Source: Gordionus sp. m RMFG-2023
Lineage: Eukaryota; Nematomorpha; Gordioida; Chordodea; Parachordodidae
Direction: 5' to 3'
NCBI RefSeq assembly: GCF_954871325.1
Contig: NC_088778.1
Coordinates: 11,727,882 to 11,791,881, forward strand
DNA length: 64,000 nucleotides
The position numbers and the translations under genes are program-made. Positions within the stretch are counted from its first letter, which is position 1. Every line of letters starts with the position of its first letter. A model generated the notes under the pieces. The model worked only from the letters and a program-made list of their open reading frames with translations. It did not search any database and had not been told where the DNA came from. Positions 11,390 through 22,660 of the stretch are shown here, piece by piece.

Positions 11390-11520
11390 TATTAGTTTTG
11401 TGCAAAATGTATTAGAACCTGAACAAGGGAGGGCTTGGGGGCCATGTTTCTATAGATGGTCATCTCTTTTTAAATTAATAAGTTTATGACAGAGTGGGCA
11501 GATTTCTTTCATGCTAATGA
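11390..11520 (-). pseudogene. Cys/His finger at the LINE N-terminus
   Basis: The - strand encodes KEICPLCHKLINLKRDDHL, then KHGP and PCSGS. The C-x2-C ... H ... H-G-P ... P-C-S/P-G-S pattern is the same one that opens single-ORF LINE proteins of this group in invertebrates. A stop interrupts it. It extends the LINE beyond the first open frame at 11231. Confidence 0.55.
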
Positions 11521-12025
11521 TGATAAGATGGTTTAATACCTGAGAAGTTTGTTACTTTGAGTCTAAGACAAAAACATTGGAGTAGGGTTATTTGCTGGTA
11601 TGTTGGTTATATAAAGGTTTTGTTGTAGATGGAATCAGAATTATTAATTATTCATAGTGCATGTGAGTGGTGTATTTTTATTCCCTAGATAATGTGTTGT
11701 GTAAGTAGTTACAATTGAGAGTGAGCTTGTTATAAACTTTGAAGCTATAGGTGCAGGTGGTATAGAAAAAATTATTTTTCAATCCTTTTATAAGTATTGT
11801 CAAATTAGTTTTTTAAATGGTTTTTAACTGATTAATATATATTTTAAGCTTAATTGCATATTAGCTTAATATGGAAAAACAGCTGTTAGGATGCATGAAA
11901 CATTTTTATTTCAATGCTTTTTTAAGGATGTTAAATATAACTAATTTAATGAGTTAATATTTTATGGTTAATTACACTTTTCATTAATGACAAACTTCAT
12001 TACTTTCTTTCGATTTAAGAAAAAT
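11521..12025. other. AT-rich spacer upstream of the unknown gene
   Basis: No gene or repeat boundary was recognised. It separates the LINE 5' side from the start codon at 12026. A promoter for the + strand gene may lie here, but no specific motif stands out from the AT-rich background. Confidence 0.4.
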
Positions 12026-12971
12026 ATGTCTATTTATTATATTGATTATTGTAATCAAAATGTAGGCGAATATGTAAGACTTTTAGAAAAATATTTAAAT
12101 TTAGATTTCGTCGTTAATGATATTGAGAAGAAATTAAAGAGATCATACAGGTAATAAATTTTATAAGCCTAGATTTAATAACTGCATATCAGATTTATTA
12201 ATAGCCCACTTATTAGAAACAATGCCCATTTAACCAGTAATAATTAGTTTAATTAATTTAACACTTGATATTATTTAGATAATGATATTGCAGAATTAGC
12301 TATTATAGAAAAAGGAGTAATTACATTTATCAAAATTTAAGTTAAATATTATAAATTAGTCAAAGACATATACTGATATTCATAATGATGAATTGGAAAT
12401 TCTTGAAAATATTAAAGTTTTTAAGATGAAACAAAAATGTGTTGAAAACTATAATAAAAATCCATTGGTAAGGTCTGCTTAATTTTTAAAATATTTTTAT
12501 TATATTTAGCATTATCAAAAGTTTAAATATTACAGCTTTGATATAATATCATGTAATGATAATAGTAGGTTTCAAGATAATGCTTTAAGTTTTTAGCTTT
12601 TAAAATTTATTAATATTAATCTTATCATATATAGATTTTTCAAATTCATTAAAATTTCCACAGAAACTCAAAAATAATTCATCAGACAATATAGTAATTT
12701 ATAAAATATTCATTTAAAATTACATGCATTTTTAGACAAAAATTAAAGATCTTCCATTACATTCCTCAGATCTTTCAACTCATGACTTAAGAAAAACTAT
12801 ATTTACTATTATAGCTCAAAAAGAAATATATAAAAATTATAAAGTGCTGAAAATTAACAAGGATATTAATATGCAATTTCTCAAAAAAGTTACTATAATA
12901 ATTTAAAACAAAATATATATTTAATTACATAGGTTGCAAAATCATGTTGTGAACAAGTTAAAAAGCTATAA
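12026..12971 (+). CDS. Uncharacterised eight-exon host gene, about 214 aa
   Basis: Exons read 12026-12150, 12193-12236, 12279-12316, 12360-12467, 12510-12588, 12635-12693, 12736-12888 and 12933-12971. All seven introns are GT-AG and 42, 42, 43, 42, 46, 42 and 44 bp long, and the exon phases agree at every junction, giving 645 bp from ATG to TAA with no internal stop. That consistency is the main evidence for a real, spliced host gene. The protein is rich in Asn, Lys, Ile and Leu. It starts MSIYYIDYCNQNVGEYVRLL, has a helical N-terminal half and a segment DLRKTIFTIIAQKEIYKNYK near the C-terminus; no signal peptide, membrane helix or known catalytic motif is visible. The family was not recognised, so no function is given. 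An extra upstream exon cannot be excluded. An AATAAA at 13058-13063 could serve for polyadenylation. Confidence 0.75.
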
Positions 12972-13735
12972 ATATTTTTTTTAACATAAAATTATATATA
13001 ATTTATTTTCAATAATTCTCATAAATTTTTGATGAAATGTTTATATGTAAATATTAAAATAAACTCAGGTTTATAATCTTTGAATCACAATAATCTGACT
13101 GTATAAAAAATTTGGCCAAATATTTATATAATTTTATATGTATTTTAAAATTTTTATAATAATTAGAGAAATCTGGTGTACTGTGATTAGATGAATACGT
13201 TAATTGATTTTGTTACAAATCAAACTTTTCAATATGTCATATATTTTTTTTAATAGGGAAGGGCCATATCTTTCACAATTCCCTTGCTGGCCTATGACCC
13301 ACATTTTCTTGCTCTTTCCATGTTATTTGTTCTTATATATCAGGTCACTAGAAACAAATAAACATTAATAATAATTTAATTTAAATCTTATGTACTTGCA
13401 ATTAAAGCTTTAAATTTTGATAATTATACTACAATCATTTTATAACAAATTAAAAATGTCAATTGCTAATTTTGTAGATAAATTCAACAAAAACATGACA
13501 AAATTTTGAAAAAGACTTTATTTGAATACTAATAATAATAACAATCAAATGATAAATAAAATTATTTGAATTATTAAATTTAAAATTTTGAATATTTTAG
13601 GAGCAATAGCAACTTATATGATCATTTTCTTTACATAAATTAAATAAACAATTTTATACTTGTATTACAGGCACCTACAAAGGCATTTTTTTCTCCAGAA
13701 TGAGTTCCTAAAAAATTATCTAATTTTATTTCTAT
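12972..13735. other. Spacer downstream of the unknown gene
   Basis: AT-rich, no gene seen. It contains an AATAAA at 13058-13063, about 87 bp after the stop codon of the preceding gene, and a slightly more GC-rich patch at 13255-13345 without a recognisable frame. Confidence 0.4.
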
Positions 13736-14414
13736 TAGGAATGTACCGATATTTTATATCGGATCGGGTCGATATTTCGCCCATTTTAAATCGGTTATCG
13801 GCAAATATTATAAAATTTTCCGATCCGATATAAAATGGCGCTTTTAACAAAATTTAAAAAAAGTTATATCTAAAAACCCATTTATTTTTATAAATAAAAT
13901 CGAAATATATTTATGTTTAATTTTTTTAATAGTAATAATTTAATAAACATTCTGCAATATAGTTATTTTTTTTCGCATTCTGTTTAAAAAAGTGTTCATT
14001 AATCTCTTCAGATCTGTTTTTAGTGATGCTAGTGATATTAACAGTCCCCATCACCGCAGACCTATCTCTGATAAATTGGAAATAATCTTCGAAATATTAA
14101 TTTTTAATATTAATTACAAATTTCATAATATATTTGTTTGTAAATAGATTAATGTTATTACTTATTATATAAATAATAGCAATTGAATTGAATATAAACT
14201 ATAACTGATCATTATAATATATTTAAATGACATATGTTATGGTATAGTAAAATTATAGATGTTGTACTAATAAAAAGTATATTAAAAATTAAAACCGATA
14301 TCTTTACAGAATAGAAAATTAGATATGATATCGGATCGGTTATCGGTAGATATCAATTTAATATATGGAATATCGGATTGAATCGGCCTCCAAAAAGTGG
14401 TATCGGCGGTCCTA
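13736..14414. mobile_element. Short non-autonomous hAT element with ATCGG subterminal repeats
   Basis: Ends are TAGGAATGTACCGATA and TATCGGCGGTCCTA, imperfect inverted repeats, and the flanks 13728-13735 and 14415-14422 are both ATTTCTAT, a perfect 8 bp duplication. Both ends are crowded with ATCGG/CCGAT motifs, a likely transposase-binding array. At 679 bp and without a recognisable frame it is non-autonomous. Confidence 0.85.
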
Positions 14415-14740
14415 ATTTCTATTAATTCATTTATGATAGAAATTTTTCAAAGAACTTTCCTATACATGTTTCTGGCAATTTTTTTAATTTCCAAATAATT
14501 ATTTTTAAAATATGACATCTGCATACTTCATTTACCAAGTTTTTTTGGTGTTTATAAAAAAAATATTCCATTCATTTTTAATAATAAACATATTTTTTTG
14601 AAGACTAATATTATCTTAATGTTATTTCCCCCTGATTGTTTTTTAAGAGGTAAGTAGTAGACCTCTAACCCTTCAATTGTTTTAGAATCCTAATAAATGT
14701 TAATATTCATACTTAAAAAAGTTATAGTATTATAAAAATT

Positions 14741-15080
14741 GGAATTCAATTTTTTTATAATTATTAAAAAATACCTTCAAAATAAAACAATTTATAAGCT
14801 GTGAGTAGTGTTGTCAAATAGTCGAGTTCTCCCGACTTCGACTCGAAACTCGCCAGTTTTGATGATTAGTCGACTCATTTTTACGACTCGAGTTCGGAAC
14901 TTGAGTTCAATTGGAATTCAATTTTTTTATAATTATTAAAAAATACCTTCAAAATAAAACAATTTATAAGCTGTGAGTAGTGTTGTTAAACAGTCGAGTT
15001 CTCCCGTCTTCGACTCGAAACTCGCCAGTTTTGATGATTAGTCGACTCATTTTTACGACTCGAGTTCGAAACTTGAGTCA
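14741..15080. repeat. Tandem duplication, 171 bp period, two copies
   Basis: The segment starting TGGAATTCAATTTTTTTATA at 14741 is repeated from 14912 with only a few differences. Each copy contains GACTCGA-rich blocks (GTCGAGTTCTCCCG and ACTCGAGTTCG), and the region continues with further ACTCGAG/TGAACTC motifs to about 15140. The start GTGTTGT(C/T)AAA resembles the ends of the MITEs at 3481 and 8180, so the array may sit in another degraded element of that kind. Confidence 0.85.
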
Positions 15081-15500
15081 TGAACTCAAGTTCACGGCTC
15101 GAGTTTTGAATTTGAGTCGTGAACTCAGAAGGTTAACTTAAATTTTATGAAACTCGTTTACTTATATTAGTGTTGTATGTTGTTAATTGTTGGTTGTTTA
15201 ACACCCAGACCTGGCACTTGGCTCAAAAATCGACTATATCAACTCTGGCATGAACCCCGAGCACAGACCCATATATTTTAAGTTATTTCTTATTGAATTT
15301 ATTTAAGTATATAAATATATGGTTATTAGAGGTATCAATCGATAGATAATTAAAAAAAAACCTATTTAAGTGGCAACAAGCCAAGCCTACCTCTCGATGG
15401 GTGAAACTATTACTAGGAGGGTTAGGTTTAATTTTATGTCAAATATGCCTAGTTCTACCTTAATATGGTGATGGTGAAACCTGGTGGAGGAGGAAATATT
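15081..15500. other. AT-rich spacer with GACTCGAG and GGCTC motifs
   Basis: No gene was seen. The left part (to about 15240) continues the ACTCGAG-rich repeat and contains a block TGTTTAACACCCAGACCTGGC. The right part is unassigned and leads into the gypsy fragment. Confidence 0.35.
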
Positions 15501-16030
15501 TGATATAGTTACTCATAAAACTGATCATGAAAGACGTTGCTTTAATTATGATATTTTTAACAAAAAAATATAAAAGCGTGAAAGCACCTTGGCGGTGGAC
15601 GAAAGATGAACAAAATTCCTTCGATGAGGTTAAGAAATTATTGTCATCCGAGGAAACGTTAATTCCTTATAACGCGCATTTGCCTATAATTTTGGAATGC
15701 GACGCATCTGATTCAGGATTAGGGGCTGTGTTGTTACATCAATTAGTAGACGGAAGGACAAAACCTATTTCGTTCGCATCACGTACTTTATTAGAATCAG
15801 AGAAACACTACGCTTCTATTGATAAAGAAGCTCGAGCACTTTTATTTGGTATTGAAAAAAATTCATTCATTTATTTATGGTAGAAAATTTTTACTTCGAA
15901 CTGATCATAAACCATTAGAGCGATTATTTGGAGAGAAACGCGATTTACCTAAAATTTCTAATAATCGTTTGACACGATGGGCCTATAAGATGGCTTCTTA
16001 TGATTTTAAACATGCTTTGAATATTTGAAG
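15501..16030 (+). mobile_element. Ty3/gypsy fragment (RT end and RNase H), fossil
   Basis: A broken piece of a gypsy-type pol region. It shows the end of RT and the RNase H domain, with the conserved LECDASDSGLGAVL block and the TDHKPLERLFG motif. No LTR, Gag, protease or integrase was recognised next to it. It resembles the pol of the gypsy elements at 40.95-49.74 kb more than those at 17.56 and 53.47 kb, judging from those two motifs. It is an old remnant. Confidence 0.75.
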
Positions 16031-16341
16031 TATTAATTTGGATGATATGCAATTGTCAATATTATACGAAAGAGTCGAAGTAAGATTTAATATTAAAAAA
16101 AGTAGATGTATGGCGAAAATTTTAAATGGTATATTTGACTTGAATAAAAATTTAAATAAATAATGATTAATATCATCAGCATTTGTTTTGGATACATCAT
16201 TTAAATAGTTTTTACCGTATTATTATTTTGAATTTTTTGATGAAACCTTTTATTATGATTAATTATTCTTGCACATTATTTTTATACATATTTTATATCT
16301 AGCTGTTTCTGTTTTGGAATCATGCAGATAATGATTCCATA
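16031..16341. other. AT-rich spacer
   Basis: No gene, repeat or motif was recognised between the gypsy fragment and the candidate - strand exons. Confidence 0.3.
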
Positions 16342-16550
16342 TTAAAGAATTCGCCTAACATTAACAGGTTCAGTTTGATCAGATATTGATGTAGATCTAG
16401 AACTATTTGAGGATTGACTATGTCCTTTTTCATAACTTCTTCCATCAAGATTTTCTAATTGATCTTTGAATATATTTAAAATTATATATATCATATAAAA
16501 TCCAAGCTTACAATCCTTCCTGAAATTCCAGATCAATGATACATTAGCAG
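16342..16550 (-). CDS. Possible 3' end of a host gene, two exons
   Basis: On the - strand an acceptor TTTTTTCTTTCAG is followed by an exon (about 16550-16513) encoding ANVSLIWNFRKD, then a donor GTAAGCTTGG, a 48 bp intron ending TTCAAAG, and a final exon encoding QLENLDGRSYEKGHSQSSNS and ending ...VNVRRIL-stop at 16342. The intron length matches the short introns of the two better supported genes. The intron is a multiple of three without a stop, so the sequence is open either way and splicing is only inferred. Upstream exons were not found. The protein is not recognised; the serine-rich tail looks disordered. It could also be a chance frame. Confidence 0.35.
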
Positions 16551-17555
16551 CTGAAAGAAAAAATATGTAAAATTTAAAACTTAAGAAACAGTAAATTAAT
16601 TAAACAATGGCATAGGCATGGGGGAGGCTGTTTTTTAAAAATAAAATTATTTTAATTTAATATTTTTATTCCTTTTATGAATTAAAAATTAGACCTCTCT
16701 TTATAAATTCAAATCAAAAAATTGCAATATGATTATATTAGTTTTAAATATATTCTTAAAATTTATGCAAATACTATTTTTAATCAAAGTACAAATACGT
16801 ATTATTTATACTAGTTGAAAGCTCGTCAAAAATGACGGGGAATGAGATTTTTATTCATTTTTTACGATAGATGTCATGCCAGGTTCAAGCTCACAATATT
16901 AGGAAGCATCCAAGATCTTATAATTATGAAAAAGTTTATCAAGCCCAGCTCAACCCTTAATAATTTGTAAAAGATATTCCCAAGTCAGGTGCAAGCTAAT
17001 ATTAATTTTGAGGTTCCAAGCCCATTCCTACCCATTAAAATTTTGAAAATTTTTTCCCGCTTCCAAGATAGTTAAATTTTTAATATCATCACATGAACGG
17101 GAAATATCTGATTTACCAATTAGTCTAATATGAAAAAAAACATGTAAATTCCATATTAAGGGAAACTGGGAAGCCCTGGGCAACCACTTATTAGAGAATC
17201 ATGACAAATAAAATTAAAATAACCGACTCTTATACTTTTTTGTAATATGATCAATTAAAATTATATATAAAAAATATGTTGTTTATTATATAAGATTATT
17301 GTTGTTTTTTAGATAAATTTAATGTATGTCTTGCATTTCTCAAATTATTTGTCAAAGAATTTGATAAGGGATATATATTTTTTTATGTTAAGTAAAAAAA
17401 AATTGCTGGAAATTTAATTAATAAAATAGTTTAAAAAAATATTTTTAGATTAGTTCGTTTAACATCAAATCTTTATAATATTTAAAAAAAACGCATTTTT
17501 AAATATTCTAAAATTACTTATTTACCACGGCCGATTTAAAGTAATATAAATTTTC
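16551..17555. other. AT-rich spacer with diffuse GGCC-type repeat remnants
   Basis: No gene was seen. About 16865-17050 holds CCAGGTTCAAGCTCA-like blocks interleaved with AT runs, similar in style to the GGCCTGG family elsewhere in the window. No LTR of the following gypsy element could be recognised here. Confidence 0.35.
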
Positions 17556-20500
17556 CATATCATGAGATGGGCTTTATGTTTAATTTTGATATTGAGCCTA
17601 GCTTATTTAATAAAATTTCGGAGTATCCGAGTATTACTTATCAAAATTTGTATCAAATGGTTGATAAATTTGATGTAAATAATGCATTAGTGACAATTTT
17701 ATTATTGATCATAATATATGGGTTATCTATTGTAATAAAATTTCTGTTTGGAAAATGTACTCTGGTTGCGACAAGGGGTATATGGTAATTGGAAAAGTGA
17801 CACTCCGGTGTCGGTTGATTGTTGGAAAAAAAATTCGGTCTTGCAAAGTAATTTAAATGTAGTTTTAAATGAAATCAAGAACGGTAGACCAGAAATGGTG
17901 GAAATGTTGAATTGTAATAACGATGATCGTTTGGATATTATGGAGAAATCTGTAGTTATCCTCCGAGAATTGAAAGAAATATAAGAAGTAATTAAAATTA
18001 TATATTAGGATATAAATAAATTGGTTATTTCGAATAGTAATGGTAATAAAAGCCAAATATGAGGTCAGACGAGATCAAATGGAAAAAATATCTCCGATGG
18101 AAAAAATGGTTTTTCCGGGAATAAAAAAATCTTTGAAGATTTGAAATGTACTAGCTGTGGGTATAGGGGCCACAAGGTAGAGACCTGTGTGGTCAAGGAA
18201 AAAAATTTTCGTGAGGGTTTTCCTATAAGGAAATCGACACTAGAAAATTCTAATGTTAGAAAAATTTCTGGTACCAACACGAATAAATTTGGGGTTCTAC
18301 AATCGAATTATGGTAAATCCCGTTTGTGTTTTAAATGTAACAATACGGGACATGTAGCCATGAATTGTACTGAAAATTGACTATATGATTGCAAGTGTAA
18401 TCATATAGTAAGTAAGAGATCGGGAGGTAATAGTACTAAATTAAATAGCCATGCTGAAATGAGATATATTTCTCATCAAAGCCGTGTTTTTAACAGAAAT
18501 TTTTTTTATCCTGATGATAAAAATAAAAATAATAAAGGTTGTAATAGTTTTAAATGGGAGAAATATCCTAAGAGTATTGTTAAATATTCCGATAAAAGGG
18601 ATGTTAATACTTTCAGATGGGAAAAAATCCCGGAGATATTGCAAAAAAATATATGAATATTGTTAAAGAACCGCTAAATTCCGAGTTGAATTTATGTTTA
18701 AATGAGAATTCTAATGTAACTGATGTTTCAAATGAGATAAATATTGATCCGTCAATTAAAATATATGAGATTTTAATGACTGAGAGATTAGTCCAACTTT
18801 GTCCGAGAGTTACTGTAAGAGTTGACTCGAGGGACATCGACATGTTGTTCGACATAGGGGGCTAGCATTTCAATAATGTCTAGGAAATTTTTTTATAAGT
18901 ATTGGCCTGGGGGCATACTTGAAAAAGAATCTATGTGCGTCAGGCAATTTGACGGGTCGGAAATTGTAGTTTTGGGAAAAACTAAGTTGGGAGTAATTCT
19001 CCATGATACCACATTTTTCCTAGATTTATGGGTAGTGAAGAAAGAGGTGGAGACCATCATGGGATGGGATTGGATTGTTCAGTTAGGTCCTTTCAATAAT
19101 TATTGGAATATTTTTGCCATTAATATAATGGTTCGGCCTTAAATGAGACTAAAAACAAAAATATTGCTAATAATGCTCGAAAAAGAGGGACGGATTTAAC
19201 CGTAAAAGAAGAAATTTCAACCCTTAATTCTAACAGATATGTAAATTCCACGGAATTAATGGTTGAGGACAATATTAGCATTAATGGAAACCCAATGGTT
19301 GCTATTGATAGTAATGAATTACATAAAATGCGTGAAGATATATCTCTTTTAATGAAGAAATATGAAATAAATTTCGAAGACAAGTAAGGATGTCTTATTG
19401 ATTATCAAGTGGATGTAAAATTAAAGAGGGGATTTTCCCCTATTTTCCTAGCGTGTCGACGAGTTCCTTTTGAATGGAAAAAGGAAATTGACGAAGAGTT
19501 GGATCAATGGGTTAAAGATGGTATTATTGTTCCAGTGGAATATAGTGTATGGGCAACCCCGTTGGTACCGGTTAAGAAATCAAATGGTAAATTGAGGCTC
19601 TGTGCTGATTTCAGAGTAACATTAAATCGATGACCTTTGAGGGAGGAAATTCGTAAATTATTGACGATAACGACTCCTAAAGGGTTATTTGCTTTTTGTA
19701 GATCACCATTTGGGTTGAGCGTGTCCGCCCCTATTTTTCAGCGTACCATGGCGTCCGTTTTCCAAGGACTAGAGGGGGTATTTTATTATATGGATGACGT
19801 ACTGATTACAGGGATGACGCCTGAACAGCATAACCGACGTTTGGAGGAAGTTTTTAAGAGAATTCATGATAAAGGCTTGAGAGCCAGTAAGGAGAAAAGT
19901 ATTTTGGGCGTAACGGAGGTAGAATATTTAGGCCATCAAATAAATGGGATTGAGGTGAAGCCATTAAAAAAAAATTTGAAAAATATATTAAATTTGAAGT
20001 AGCCCAATAGTAAGGCTGAGGTGCAGTCCTTTTTGGGTATGGTAAATTACTACCATCGTTTTATCGAGGATTTTGCGAAGGTAGCTGCCCCGTTGTATGA
20101 GTTATTAAAAAAGGGTGTTCATTTTGATTGGAAATTGGAACAAGTGTTTGAAATTTTAAAGGGAAAGATTGGGGAAGAGCCAATTTTAGTATGTTTCAAC
20201 AATGATTTAGAAATCATATTAGCTGTTGATGCAATAAACAAAGGTGTTGGAGAAGCCTTATTACATTTAATTGATGGTGTGGAAAGACACATCCTGTTTT
20301 TCTCGCGAGTTTTTCGGGATGTAGAAACGAGATATTCTGTGATTGAACAGGAGGCCTTGGCCGTTATTTTCGTTTTGACAAAATGCCGTGAATATTTGAT
20401 TGGTAAAAAATTTGTAATTTTTACCGACCACAAACCGTTAACCCACTTATTCCGAAAGGATAATAGGGAGTTAATGTTATCTTCCCGGTTGCAGCGTTGG

Positions 20501-21720
20501 TTATTATTAGTGGGCAGTTTTAACGTAGAGATTAGATATCGTCGAGGCAAGAAGAATCATTTGCCTGATATTTTGTCTAGGTTAGGTTCTGGCTGTGCAG
20601 ATCCTGAAATAAGTGATAGGATAGGTATTGATAGAGAGAAGGTCTTAGTGCTTACTCTGTCGAGGTCCTACCAATTGGGAGGATCTGAAAACAAATACTG
20701 TAAACTACAAAGATTTAAGTCAGATAAAATTGAGTTTAACAGGAGAAAATCTTGGAAAAACAAATATGATCACTATAAAAAAATACAAAAAGAATTGTCA
20801 ATTGTTGATGATTGTATTATGAGGGGAAACCGGGCCGTAATTCCTTATAAATTACGGAGTAAAATTATGAATTTATTGCATGCCGGACATCAAGGTCGGG
20901 ACAAGATGAAACCTTGGGCTCGGGAATATGTATGGTGGCCTGGTATGGGCAATGATATTGAACGGATTTACCAGGAAATGCGTTCCTTGTAATACCTGTG
21001 CCTCTATGCCCCGGAAAGAAGTAGGGTAAGTTTGGCCTAGATCAAAGAAACCTTGGGAACGTATCCACATTGATTTCTTTGACCTTGATAAAAAATCAAT
21101 TTTTTAGTGGTAGATTTATTTTCCAAGTGAATAGAATATGCAGAAGTGCATGGTTATACCACTAAAGTAGTTATCAAAAAATTAAGGGAATTGTATGCCC
21201 GATTCGGTTTTCCTGACACGATAGTGTCTGACGGGAATCCCGCCTTCCTTAGTGAGGAGTTCTAACATTTTTGTGCTGAGTCACAGACCCAGCATATTCT
21301 TACGCCGCCATATCATCCCAGCTCGAATGGACAAGCTGAGAGGATGGTAGCAATTGTTAAAAATTGGATTAGGAAGGCTGGTAATCGTAAGGATGAGGCT
21401 TACATGTCTTAATTATATTACCTTAATTCTCGCAATCGAGAGGGGGTTACGCCTGTAGAGTTATTTTTAGGTAGGCGAACACGGGGTCCTTTAAATTTAT
21501 TGAAACCAAAAGGGAGAATTATTACCTCAGTGGGAGTAAAATTAGGGGTAAAATTTTCAGTGGGCCAGAAGGTTTGGACCAGATTGTTTGATAATCGGGG
21601 AAGGAAGTGGGAAAGAGGTCGGGTAGTAGTAAACCGAGGTTCGAAATTGAGTGAAATTTTGTTAATAACCGGGGTTACAGTGATCCGTCATCACGATCAC
21701 TTAAAATTGGGGTAAAGTTA
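17556..21720 (+). mobile_element. Ty3/gypsy element with membrane-helix first ORF, broken fossil
   Basis: Parts in order on the + strand: a first ORF region (about 17.57-18.0 kb) with a hydrophobic helix ALVTILLLIIIYGLSIVI; zinc knuckles (about 18.14-18.38 kb, CTSCGYRGHKVETC and CFKCNNTGHVAMNC); protease (about 18.8-19.1 kb); RT (about 19.4-20.0 kb, YYMDD); RNase H (about 20.1-20.6 kb, TDHKPLTHLF); integrase (about 20.8-21.4 kb, HAGHQG zinc-binding start); and an integrase tail to about 21.7 kb. No capsid domain was recognised. LTRs were not identified on either side. There are many breaks (well over five), so it is dead. Its arrangement is like that of the gypsy element at 53473-61046, but the two are clearly diverged. 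Confidence 0.8.
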
Positions 21721-22660
21721 GAAGGGGTAAATATTATGAGAAGATATACTCGATTCTTTTTTTAGTATGAATCTTAAAAGTATTAATTAAACGGTTTATA
21801 TCGTGTCAGAGTTCAATATATTTTTTTTTATGTTTTTGTGGTCAATGTCTAATTTATTGTTCAATTTAGACAAGGGTTAAAAATTGTTTGGTATATACAT
21901 GTAAAAGAAAAAATTTTTTTATCTGATGGATAATAGTGGCGATAAGGCATTTTGTTTGGATCAATAGAATTTTTTTTTTATAAGTATTTTTATAAAAAAA
22001 TAGAAAGTTTTTTTAAAATGTTATTAAAAATTGTTTGTCGTGCGTAATCTGTTTTTGTAACCAGATGACAGTTTTAATGATAAGAAAATTTTTATGGTAT
22101 TAGTAAAGGTTAGTGGATAAATTTTTTTTAAAAGATTTTTTTGTCTAGCTAGTTGTCAGTTTTTTAAAAAAAATTAATTATTATTATTAAAGTTTTTTCT
22201 TGAAATTGCCGTTATGTTTATGAATGAATTAGAGAAGAAAAGAATACGGGTTGGGGGATTCGCCTGATTGAGCTAGTGTTTTACAAATACTTTTGTTTTG
22301 TTTTACTTGACGCTCACACCAATGGATATTGGTGATAATAACATGGAGTTTTTTGAGGCACATGTGGGAAATAAGAAAGTTTTATGAATAAACATGTATG
22401 TGCCTCATCTAGTTTACAATATCCCATAAGTCGGAGCGAGGGTAAAATTATTTTGAAATTGTTATTTTTTTTACACAAATATACACCATATATATATGCA
22501 TTTTTTTTTATTAATTAAAGTTTTTTTTTCTCAAAAGTTTTTCTTTTACATTTTTTTTAAAATAAGTTTTTTTGTGTAATAAATTTTCTTAATTTTTTGT
22601 TACAAAATTTTTGAGAATAATCATTAACAATAAAAGATCATAATAATACAAACGAATAGC
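21721..22660. other. Region downstream of the gypsy element, with a hairpin
   Basis: No gene was seen. It is T-rich with many runs. A G-rich patch near 22250 resembles a polypurine tract, and an inverted repeat GAGGCACAT...ATGTGCCTC lies at about 22355-22407. It may include a 3' LTR of the preceding element, but no matching 5' copy was found, so this is not claimed. Confidence 0.35.

Larger units (their letters stand above)
6200..11520 (-). mobile_element. Non-LTR retrotransposon (LINE), single-ORF type with N-terminal Cys/His motif, RT and C-terminal domain
   Basis: Read on the - strand, the parts come in order: a Cys/His motif (about 11510-11390), a helical N-terminal region (11231-10860), reverse transcriptase (about 10850-10056), the region after RT (about 7413-7150), and a conserved C-terminal domain (7044-6238). 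The layout matches single-ORF LINE proteins that are common in cnidarians, sponges and other invertebrates. A 2.6 kb TIR element (7422-10055) is inserted between RT and the C-terminal part. Frames are broken in several places, including a stop shortly after the RT catalytic motif. The exact 5' and 3' ends and any poly(A) tail were not resolved. Confidence 0.75.

Noticed and set aside
15501-16030. Host RNase H-like gene
   Set aside because: The motifs and order are those of gypsy pol and the piece lacks any start, splice structure or full domain.
16551-17555. 5' LTR of the gypsy element at 17.56 kb
   Set aside because: No sequence here matches anything in 21.7-22.7 kb well enough to call a terminal repeat pair.
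17567-17788. A membrane-channel-like host ORF because of its hydrophobic helix
   Set aside because: It directly precedes zinc knuckles and pol on the same strand, and a second gypsy element has the same arrangement, so it is read as part of the element.
20119-20550. 143-codon - strand frame
   Set aside because: Opposite-strand shadow of the gypsy RNase H region, with no domain of its own.
21630-21650. tRNA T-loop-like GGTTCGAAAT
   Set aside because: No cloverleaf could be folded around it and it lies in the gypsy integrase tail.
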